Shown here: positions 23,013-32,700 of the stretch, piece after piece
Numbering within the stretch: the first letter of the stretch is position 1
Layout: every line of letters begins with the position of its first letter
Assembly: GCA_963575745.1 (NCBI GenBank)
Contig: CAUYUJ010017808.1
Location: 1 to 64,000 of the forward strand
Direction: 5' to 3'
DNA: 64,000 nucleotides
Origin: Prorocentrum cordatum
Taxonomy: Eukaryota; Sar; Dinophyceae; Prorocentrales; Prorocentraceae
Position numbers and translations under genes: made by a program
The notes under the pieces: model-generated
The model's input: the letters and a program-made list of their open reading frames with translations, nothing else
Told to the model about the DNA's origin: nothing
Database searches by the model: none

Positions 23013-24614
23013 AGCACGAGTATCTCAGCTCAACCACCACCGACGCATCCCGACTGGAGCTCAATAAAAAAAAAGAATCAAGAACTAACAAATGAGAAAG
23101 AAAAAAACAAAAAAGATTAATAGACAACAATAAAAATATGATAAAAAATGAACACAAAAAGAAAAAGACAGAACAGAAAAAGACAGAATAAAAAGAAAGA
23201 TATGCTCCAGGAAGCCAAAATGGCTGCAAGCACGGGTGACGGCGGAAGGGCGGGGGAGGGTGGGTGAATTCCCCATCTGCGTGCGTCCTTCGCCTTCTTT
23301 CCCACCAAGATCCCCCTCCGCCCACCCCCCTTCCCCCTGTTCACGCGATGGCCTCGGGCCAAGGGGGGCGAGGGAGGGATTGGGATATGATTGCTGAGCC
23401 CCCGCTCCCCGCGGAGACCCCCCATGGCAATGCACCCCCACGGCGGACGGGCCTGCCCTCGGGAAGGCGCCCCTCGGTGAAGGCATTCTGCGTTCACGGT
23501 GAGATTGTGACGATGTCTCCAACGCATTAATGGTTTCGGGCGTTTGGGCTCGTCGGCCTGGGCGGGACCGCCTGGAAACGAATGGGGGGGGGGGGGGCGG
23601 GGGGGAGGGGGCGGCAATGGGGGGCGCCCCTTATTAACCCCAAATTCTGGCCACGACGACGAAGGCCCCCCAGGAGGGGCAGCGAACGCATAACAACTAG
23701 ACCTCCGAGGGTCTGCGCCCTCAGCCCGCCCCGGCTAAACTCGGCACAGTGGCCGCGACGCAGCGCGGAGCTGCGGGAGGTAAGCCCGCGGGCGATCCCT
23801 GGCCCGACGCCCCCACCCCCGCCCCCACCCCCCCTCCCCCAAAAAATATGGCCCAACACCCGTGGGTTTGCAGGGCCGCCGAAAGGGAATAACACGCAGT
23901 CGGGCGCGGGTTTGTCCAGCGACTTCTTGGCCAATGCAAGCACTGCAGAGCTTTTACGAGGCGTGAGTAGTCCTACGCCCTACGCGCCCAATCGCGCCTG
24001 CAGGGATAGGCGTTCTCTTTCAGACAAAGGTAGACTGGACCAACCCTAGTGCATATGCGTGCACCCCAAATCGGTGCGTTTGGATTCACGAGTCGGCAAC
24101 AACGAGCACGCGTACCACGCGCGCGGCACCGCGACCCCGATGATCAAGCCCCCAGGGGGGCGGAATTCTCGGGGAGGGTGGCTGGGCCCGCGGGGAGGAA
24201 ACCTACCATAATGCCCCTCTGGGAAAACGCATTGGCCCCCCCAGTGACCGTTGCGCCACTGGCGACGAAACCCTGACGGCTCCCTTATGGGTGCTCGAGT
24301 GCCGCGCCTGCTACATCGCAATGGACACTTTGCCACCGAAAGAAACACGTCTAGGGATTTTTTTCTGTGACGGCCGATCCCGCCTTATCAACCTGTGCCC
24401 TTTTCCCTGATTTCATGTAACGCACAGGAATGCCCGTGTCGGAAGAGGAAAAGGGCAATTATATCAACGCGCAAACGTATGGTTGGCCGAAATTGTGGCT
24501 GGAATTCGGGCCGCGCGTTTTTTTCAGCGGCCGCCTCGTCGGCGCGCTGAGTTCTTAAGTGTTTGCTGGGCTGTTTTTCCTTATTTTTTCGATGGTGCGA
24601 AGAGGTATGTGGAT
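23013..24614. other. non-coding stretch between the large unknown gene and the LINE remnant
   Basis: Contains an A-rich segment (about 23062-23205), G and C runs (23583-23610, 23811-23845) and, from about 24330, AT-richer DNA. No exon could be supported on either strand. Confidence 0.5.
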
Positions 24615-27600
24615 TCAGGTTTCATTTGGTGTTTTCAATGATTTTGCGCCCTCCGATACCTCCCGAGTGCCTCCATTGCCCCCACGATCACAAACCTCGG
24701 GACAGCTGCCCCCGACCGCAGCGGCCCACTGAAAGGCCACATTGCCAACATAGGCCACCAGTGGGTCCACGGGCCCCCCATAACCGAACAAGCGCAACCA
24801 ACTCCCGGAAGAAGCCCCTTCTCGGCGACGGCCTACACTGCGCGCCGCCAACAGCCTCAGCCCGCGCAGGACCGTCGGCGAGATCCAAGTCACACCGCTG
24901 CCCCAAAAGGCTGCGGTCGTGGCCCCCATGCGCTGCGCTAAAACCACATCTGCACTGGCCCCCCTCAGAAGTCGGAGTCGCTTCGAGCGAGAGCCCGCCT
25001 CAATGAACCTCGCCCTGATGATGCCGACCCTCCCGGCACCTCCCATCGTCGCATCAGCGCCGGCGCCACGCGCGCGCTCGACTTTCGAGGCCAGGGGGGG
25101 GCACCATTTACCCGTCACATGCTGTTGCGCCTCGCGCGCGCACATGTACATGGCTTTCCCAATGTTGACATGCAGGTCGAGCCCACTGAAACTGATGAAC
25201 AACTGGCCGACCGCGTCGGCCAAAATTTAGGTAACCTGCACTGGTCGCCCACGAGCCTGCAGGGCCGCACCAGCCACCACATCGCAGATAGAAGAGTTGG
25301 GACGCCCTTGCTGCGCAAGAAGGAGGGGTCGTAGCAGTAGAAGCCCGGCTAAGGTCGAGGCACATGAGACCCCTGCAACCACTGCAGCATTGGCCAGGAT
25401 AGGAGCTGAGGCCGCACCCTCACATATGAAAGTCATACACCCTGCATGGATCGTTCAGCACCCCCCAGGACCTTGGTAAGGGATCCATGATGGGGCCCAG
25501 CAGCCCTAAGCTCACTGTGCCGAATATGCCCGTAGAACCGACTGCGGCCCACCAGGACAGCCCCACTCTCAAAGCCCACCGTCTCCCAGAATCCCCCAAC
25601 AGGTCGCGGGCCCAGCCTGCCCTTTCGCGCGCGTCGCGGGGGCCCGTGCCCAACGGAAAGCCCCCGCGCGCCTTTCCCCCAGCTACGACAGAACGGCCGG
25701 CGCATGCGGGACCAAAAACGCAGCGCGATGGGTTCAATGGGGCGCCCGCCGCCGTCGGGCTTGTCCAATACTGCCATCTACCATCTGGGTCAGGAAGAGC
25801 AAGAGGTCCTGCGGCCTGTCCTCCAAGCTGCGAAGGATGCCCAGGAACCACCTCTGATGTCCCCCGCGAGCCCGCGGACCCACCTCGGGCGGCAGCGGCC
25901 CCGGCCAAGACCAGCCCCGGGAGAACATCCCCGACGGGCCTCCAGAAGGCGCCCCAAGGACATGGCTTCAAGGGGTGCTTTGCCTTCGGGCATAGCCCAC
26001 TAGGAGGGGCGCTCGCCCCGCCGGCCAGCCACCCGCCAAAGAGGGGCTCACTCTTGCAAGGGGGCAGCCAAAACACTGACACCCACTGATGGCACGCCAT
26101 CGGAATCGAAGGGAAGTCACATTGGATGCCCTTGTCTTAGACAACCTGCGAGCTGCCTGCCCCCCCCCCCCCCTCGACGCTGTCCACCGCCCATGTCATC
26201 CACTCCTGCATGGCCATCTTCCAGCCCCCCTGCCCCCCCCATGTCACCTCCTCCTCCAATCTGCCTGGCATCTGCGAAGATGCGCAGATGATCCAAGGAG
26301 ACGACAAAGTCAGCAGAGAACGGGCCCACGTCTGGCACCATCGCCTTCAGGGCCCGACTTCACGGTCAATGCACAGCGGCCTTCGCGGCCCACTTCGCCG
26401 ACCCTCGCGCGGCACCAAGCCGGCAGGGGGCGAGGCGCGAAGACCACGCAGCGGTCGCTCGAGAAAACCTTCTCCACTGGACTTTTTCCCGAACAATCGC
26501 CAGAGCGACCTGCTTCGATTCGGGCCCATTGGCCCCGCCCACGCAAGCCCTGGAACCCTGGACAACAACCCCATGGATCCGCACGAAGCGCCACTCCTTG
26601 ACCGCGCGGCCGAGGCCAAACAGATATCCAACCTCCCAGGACCAGTTATGCCGAGTGAGCCTGACCTGCTGGTTGATCGCGGACACGTGGCTGAGCTCTT
26701 TCAGCTTCGAAACAACAGGCGCGCGCGGGCACGCGGGCGCCTGGCCCAGGACCGAGATCGCCTCTACCCTCGAGGCCTTAACCTCTGCAACCGCAAAGAA
26801 GTCGAGGATCCCACTGCCGTCGGCCACCTGCTGGACCTCCGAGACCTCCCCGTACGAGATCACCCAGTCATCAACTGAGCCAGTCTGACCTGTGCGCGGG
26901 GGCTTGCTGGGCCCTCCTGGGACAAGTGACCCTACGCGCGGGGCCCTCAGGGGCCACGAGCACCACTCGCACCATCTGCAGCCACCCAGAGACCGCGAGC
27001 GCGTCAGGCTGGAAGCTGAAGTCCCCTTGGAAGGCCCACGGCCTGTCATGGGCCACGAGATCGGCCCCCACCGTCTGCAGCAGAGCCACGTCGGACCCAG
27101 CGAGCTCCTGCCCGTCACAAAGTAGGCGCTGACAGCCACAATGTCCTTCGGGAAGCCCGCGTTCACGACCCTCGCCACAACTCGACTCGCGCAGTCCTCG
27201 ACAACAGCGGTCGTTGCGGGCGCCGGCCCTGCAGACGCGCGCACTGCAAAATGCCGCCCCCGAGCTGCACAGCAAGACCCTGGTCCCACGCTGCGCGCCC
27301 GTCAAAAAGACAAGAGATAACCCTGCTGTTTTCCCAAACCCATCGCGGAGACCGACTTGGCGCCACTCTTGACCCTGGTCTCCTGGAAGCAACGAACCTG
27401 CGGAAAAGGGAGAGCACCGCCACGACGACCTTCGTCTGCCATCCGTTCGATAAACGCCTCGGACGCGCTCCACGATTTCACATTCATCCCAACGATCTCA
27501 AGTGAATTGACAGCGACAGCTCAGGGTTGCCTTCGAGTCTCTTCAGCGGCAAAAGACGAGACAAAAGCTGGCGACACGTGGACAAATTCAGCTACAAGAT

Positions 27601-29320
27601 TACGAGCAGACGGACCATCGCCAGACCTGTCGGATCTTGACCGGGATACTTTCATCACCGCATCGAGCTCCGGTTGGGGGGGAGGGAGAAGCGCCGTCGA
27701 CAGCGCACTCGTCGCCGATCCACACGCAACCGCCCCACTGGACAACGTCCCTGAGCAGCTCCCAGACGTGCTCGGCGACAGCCTCCCCGATCCAGATGGC
27801 GCCCTCTGGGTCAACGTCGGCGATGACCCAGAGCCTGCCGCCGCACCCGTCGAGGAAGGCAAACCAATACTCGATGAGCATGTGGGCAGGGGGGGCGACT
27901 TCCAGGGGCTGAACCCGCGCGCCCCCCCCCCCCGGCCCTTCGGGGCCCCGCGATGCACCGCTGCGCCAAGCACGGGCCACTCGGTTGCATCCAGAAGATC
28001 TCGCCTTCCAGCATCTGCACCACCTCGCTTTCTGAGCACTGGCGTGGAAAGCACGCCGCTCAAGCTTGACACTGGCCTAGCCTGCAGCGCGGGCGTTTCC
28101 AAGCCCAGCGACCACTCGACGTCGATCGCGCTGTGGTCCCAGAGCGCTCGGTTCGCCGCACTGGCCAAACCCAGGGCAGCATGGACTAGGCTAAAGAGTC
28201 CGCGGCTATATGCTCCAAGCTCAAGAGCTGCAGTTGCCTCGATGTACTTCCTCTTGGCCTCGAGCTGGTCGTCTTGCGAAGTCGTGCGAAGTCGCTCAGC
28301 AGCCTCTTGGAACTCGGCTTGCTTTTCCTCAAACCCATCTCCGCCCAAGAGCTCAATGTCCACATCATCTTCTCCTGCTGCGAGGTGCTCGCCTGAGGCC
28401 TCCGGCTCCGCCGCTGCCTGCTGCTGCACCTGTGCCTGGCTGCGCCCGATCGCCATCAGCAGCGTCAGCAGCGTAAGCAGGAGCCCGCTGAACATCCATC
28501 TTGGCCGCCACTGCCGCGGTATGCAGGCGCTGCAGTGCCTCGAGTGCTGCCACACCCTCGGAGGAGTGTGCAACGCTGTCGTCGAGGGCCGCGGTGATGG
28601 CCCTCATGGGGTCAGCCCCCTTCAGCCTGCAGACGGAACAGGGCCTGCTCGGCGGCGCCCCGCTCGGACCTGCAGGACGGCGTGCTGCCAGCCACTTCAC
28701 CGATCTCTCTGTCCAGCTTGAAGCGCCAGATGTGGCGGGCAGCGACCCTGGACTCAAGCTTGCCGGGTTTCGCCCGCGGGTTCTCGGCCTTCCACCCTTG
28801 CGTCCTCGCCGAAGGGGCCTTCGGCATCGTAGCCACCGTTGCCTTCTCCCTCTCCGCCCCGTCAACCCTCGACGCGTCCAGGTCTTCCCGCTTGAAGAAC
28901 TCGAGGACCCCCGAGGACGACAACTCCCTCGCACCCGTGGGCGTCGACCGGGGAGACTTCTTCCACGGCGGCCTGCCCGAGAGCAGAGCCACCTCCTCCT
29001 GCAGATCCTTGGTGAGTTTTGCCTGCGCCGAATCACCAACACTGCGGGGCGGCCCCAGTCGCCCATGGCCCCCCCAGGCGCCTTGCGGACACTGCCGCTA
29101 GGGCCCAGGGCCGCTACAGCCTTGCGGGCTGCAAGGACCACCTTGGTCGGGGCGTGGTCGCTGCAGGACCTGCACTTTATACGCGAAGCCCAGTTGTCAC
29201 AGCAGCCACATCGCGGGCACCCCCGCAGGGGTATCCTGGCGCCTGGCAGGATATTTGGCGGTGGCCTCATGCGCTGCTGGCTGCGACAACTGGGGCGAAC
29301 GTGAAATCCACAAAGTGGCC
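24615..29320 (-). pseudogene. decayed LINE-type (non-LTR) retrotransposon
   Basis: Segments of a LINE polyprotein occur in the correct order on the minus strand but in different frames. Near 29226-29165 is a Cys-pair zinc finger (CPRCGCCDNWASRIKCRSC). A long variable linker follows. At about 27490-27310 the endonuclease begins (NVKSWSASEAFIERM, then FQETRVKSG), and near 27020 is GDFSFQPDALAVSGWLQM, the GDFN-type endonuclease motif. The reverse transcriptase starts near 25775 (LDKPDGGGRPIEP) and continues through GASAPILANAAVVAGVSCAS and LLLLRPLLLAQQG, ending in a thumb-like region at about 25225-24700 (ATMGGAGRVGIIRARF). Frameshifts and stops break it repeatedly, and the YVDD box has become VVAGA, so it should be inactive. 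Such elements normally nick DNA and reverse-transcribe their own RNA into the site. Its upstream side is abutted by the copia insertion at 29,374. Confidence 0.7.
25227..25436 (-). pseudogene. LINE reverse transcriptase palm segment with lost YVDD box
   Basis: This segment reads as the RT palm: FICEGAASAPILANA, then LLLLRPLLLAQQG, then SSICDVVAGAALQARGRPV. In related dinoflagellate LINEs, as I know them, the last part is normally (D)YVDD(V/I)xLQxRG. Here both catalytic aspartates of the box are replaced (VVAGA). Upstream RT segments lie in another frame. Confidence 0.6.
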
Positions 29321-29350
29321 CGCAAACACGAGCCGCTCTGAAGTACAACT

Positions 29351-29373
29351 ACATATATATATATATATATACA
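29351..29373. repeat. (AT)n tract at the left edge of the copia insertion
   Basis: ACATATATAT repeats run directly into the left LTR. The right LTR is followed by a similar ACATATATAT tract (35509-35547), so the element inserted into one AT/CA microsatellite. Confidence 0.9.
29369..29373. repeat. target site duplication ATACA, left copy
   Basis: ATACA immediately precedes the left LTR, and ATACA follows the right LTR at 35507-35511. A 5-bp duplication is typical of Ty1/copia integration. Confidence 0.85.
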
Positions 29374-29598
29374 TGCGGCGGTTTCTGGGGTGTCAGGGCC
29401 AATGTAGTCCAAACCTGGCTGACACATTAGGGTCCTGCGTGGTAGTATGATGTTGTGGCAGAGGGGCTTGTGCAGAGCAGTGTACAGCGGCACGAGCAGC
29501 AGCAGCTTAGCAGCATCAGGACTGGAGATCTGTCGCCGACACTTTGGCTCAAGTCAAAAGGATGTCACGATCCGTTCGGCTGACGCCCCATCCGCGCA
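29374..29598 (+). repeat. left LTR of the copia element
   Basis: 225 bp, TG...CA. It contains CACTTTGGCTCAAG at 29540-29553, which resembles the 3' end of the dinoflagellate spliced leader. No TATA box was recognised. Confidence 0.93.
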
Positions 29599-29613
29599 TG
29601 GTAGCCTGGAGCC
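29599..29613 (+). promoter_or_regulatory. candidate primer binding site
   Basis: TGGTAGCCTGGAGCC starts on the base after the LTR. TGGTAGC is complementary to the CCA end of an initiator-type tRNA ending GCTACCA; the match beyond seven bases is not established, so the primer tRNA is uncertain. Confidence 0.45.
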
Positions 29614-29616
29614 GTG

Positions 29617-29757
29617 GTTGACACGATAGAGAGTGTTGGTGAACACGATAGAGGTCGTGGTCGACACGAGAGAGTGTTGGTGAACACGATAGAGGTCGTG
29701 GTCGACACGAGAGAGAGCGGGTGAACACGATAGAGATCGTGGACACGACAGAGAGTG
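29617..29757 (+). repeat. 41-bp tandem repeats in the copia leader
   Basis: Between the primer site and the start codon, a unit of about 41 bp containing GGTGAACACGATAGAGGTCG and GGTCGACACGAGAGA repeats roughly three times. Each unit pairs GTGGTCGACAC-type sequence with near-palindromic neighbours, so the RNA could form serial hairpins, perhaps for packaging or translation. That role is inference. Confidence 0.75.
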
Positions 29758-32700
29758 ATGGAGGCGCTCACGCAGAGGTTGGCTCAGCTTGAAGAGCAAC
29801 AGCGGCAGCAGCGCACGGTGATCGAGACGCAGCAGGCGCAGCTCACGGCGGCGCAGAATGAGCTGGCGGCAGTGCGGGCCACAGGCAACGGCGCAGCAGC
29901 TCAGCAGCCAGCAGGAGAAGCACGAGCTGGCGCGCCGATCTCGCTGGTGGACCTGCGAGTGGGAAACAAGCCCGAGGTCTTCACAGGCGAAGCCAAGGAG
30001 TGGAAGAACTGGTCGTTCAAGATGCGCCAGTACTTATCGGCGATAGACGAGACGCTGCACGCGGAGGTGCTCGACGTGGACGCGAACCCGACGAGGGAGC
30101 TCACGATGAACGACATGGCCGCCGAAGCCCAGAGGAGAGCTAGGCAGCTGGCGTTCATCCTCACCATGCACACGAAGGACGTGGCGCTGCAGATGGTCAC
30201 GAAGCTGCCAGACCCCAGCAACGGCTACGAGATCTGGCGGAGGTTCCTGGAGGAGTTCGAGCCGGCTCACAAGGGCCGCTTCAGGGCGATGCTGATGCAG
30301 ATCCTCCAGTACCAGTTCGCAGGTGACCGCGGGCTAGCCATCGAGGAGTTCGAGAGGCTCGTCAGGCAGTACGAGGCGCAGTCTGGCGACATCCTCCAGG
30401 AGACCATCAAGGCGGCGGTGATCTCGAACAACCCTGAGGACCCTGAATGGAGGAGACACGTCGGCCTTAATGCGACGAGATTGCAGGACTACGCGTCGCT
30501 GAAGGACGAGTGGAAGGCGGTTCACCAAGCGGAGAGGCGTTGGGGTGTCGATGGCGACTCGGCCCCCATGGAGGTGGACGCGCTTACCTCAAAGGGCAAG
30601 GGCAAGGATGGCGGCAAAGGCAAGGGTAAGGATGGCGGCAGAGGCAAAGGCAAAGGAGATGGCAAGGGTAAGGACGGCGGCAGAGGCAAAGGCAAGGGAG
30701 ATGGCAAAGACAAGAACAAAGTCGAGGCCAGCAAGAAGGAGAGGAAGTGTTTCTTCTGCAGAGAGAAGGGCCACGAGCGCAAGGATTGCCCGAAGTTCAC
30801 CACGTGGCTCGAGGAGAAGAAGAAGGCTGGACACGCTGGAGGCTCGGGGACGGCCGCGGCGCTCAACACGGTGCAGCAGGACGACGGCTGGGTGTTCATG
30901 GTTGACGAGGAGTTCGAGGGCGACGAGCTGTGCGAACTCATCATGGTCGACTCAGGCGCCTCGGCAAACGTATGTCCTCGAGATCACGTGCCGGAGAACG
31001 GCCTGCGAGAGGAAGCACGTCCGAGGCGCATGACAACGGCGACTGGCGAGCTGATTGCGCAGCATGGGCGACGTAGGGTTTCATATGAGACGGAGTTCGG
31101 TAAGATCACGACGGACTACAGGGTGCTAGACGTGAAGAGGCCGATCTGGTCGCTAGGCGCGATGGTCGAGTCGGGGTGCGACGCCTACTTCACGAAGGGC
31201 AAGTCGTGGATCGTCAAAGACGGCAAGGAGTTGGAGCTGATCAGGAAGGGCAACTTGTTCTACGTGATCGCTCGGCCTTCGAAGATCGGAGGCTCGAACG
31301 CGCTGGAGCTCAACCCTTTGACGCAGGCGGAGATCGAGCAGAGAGCGCTGGCCAGAGAACACGCGGCGTTCGGGGCGGCTGGACCAGCAGCCGAGGCCAC
31401 GCTTGCAGAAGATGGAGATCCAGCAGTTCGCATCAAAGTGCCGACAGGACCTGCCACGCCGACGGCAGAGGAACGGGCTCAACACGAGTCCGCGGGGCAC
31501 GTACCCTACAGGAGCTGGTGCAGTCACTGCGTGGCGGCGAGGGCGGCGGACAAACCTCATCGACGAAGCGAGGACCCAACGGGCCTGAGCGCAGAGGAGG
31601 CAGCGATCCCACGCATCGAGTTTGACTTCGCGGAGATCGGACGAGAATCGGATGCAAGCCCTGGCATTCCGTCCCTCAACGGAGTGGACGTCGGGTCGGA
31701 GAGCTTGTCGGCGACTCTGTGCCCCAGTAAGGCCTTCAGCGAGTACCTAGTGGAGACGATCCTGGCGTTCGTGGACGCGCTGGGCCACAACGCGGTACTG
31801 CTTCACTCGGACCAGGAGCCAGTGCTGGTGCAGTTGCTGAAGGCGGTGCAGAGCAAGAGGGCGAAGCGGACTCTGGTCAGGCATGGGCCGAGAGGCAGCC
31901 ACCAGAGCCAGGGCAAGATAGAGGGCGCGAACAGGGTCATCAACGGCGTCCTGAGAGCGATCTGGATCAACATGGAGGAGCACATGGGCGAGAAGGTGTC
32001 GACCGACAGCATCCTGATCGCCTGGGGGGTCAGGCACGCGGCATGGAGCTTGACGAGGTTCCAGGTGAAGAGCGACGGCCGTACCCCCTACGTGCGGATC
32101 TTCGGCAAGGCCTACGGCGGGGAGGTGCTTCCCTTCGGCGAGCGCGTGATGTACAAGTACACGGCGGTGCCCAGTGGCAACCTGGACCAGAAGTGGGCGC
32201 ACGGGGTGTGGGTCGGCAAGGCACCGCTGACGGACGAACACCTCGTTCTGACCGTGGACGGCGTGAAGAAAGCGAGATCGGTACATCGACTGCCAGTTGA
32301 CGAGCGGTACGTAAAGGAGGAGCTGGCGAAGGTGAAGGGTCTGCCGTGGAACGGCACGGCATCGGATCTGAAGGCGCCGATCGTGTCGCAGCAGGACCAG
32401 GGGCCATCAGGGCACAGGAGGCTCTACCTGACGAGGGCGATCGTGCAGAAGTACGGGGCTACGCCAGGGTGCTCGGGCTGCGCGGGGCTGGGGCCACATA
32501 CCGAGGTGTGTCGAGCGAGGCTGGAGAAGATGGTGGCGGACGCGGCGGCAGGGCCGAGAGGCATCGCAGTCGGCGCGCCGCTGGCGGCGAGACCAGACCC
32601 AGGGCCGCCCGCAGGCGCTGCAGAACCATCGTCGGCAGCGAGCGGCGACGCTCCCAGGGCACCGGCTGGGGGCGACGGCAGCGGAGGAGTCGCGGCCGAG

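Noticed and set aside
27357-28721. 454-codon plus-strand frame
   Set aside because: Antisense to the LINE linker and endonuclease region; the minus strand carries the recognisable motifs.
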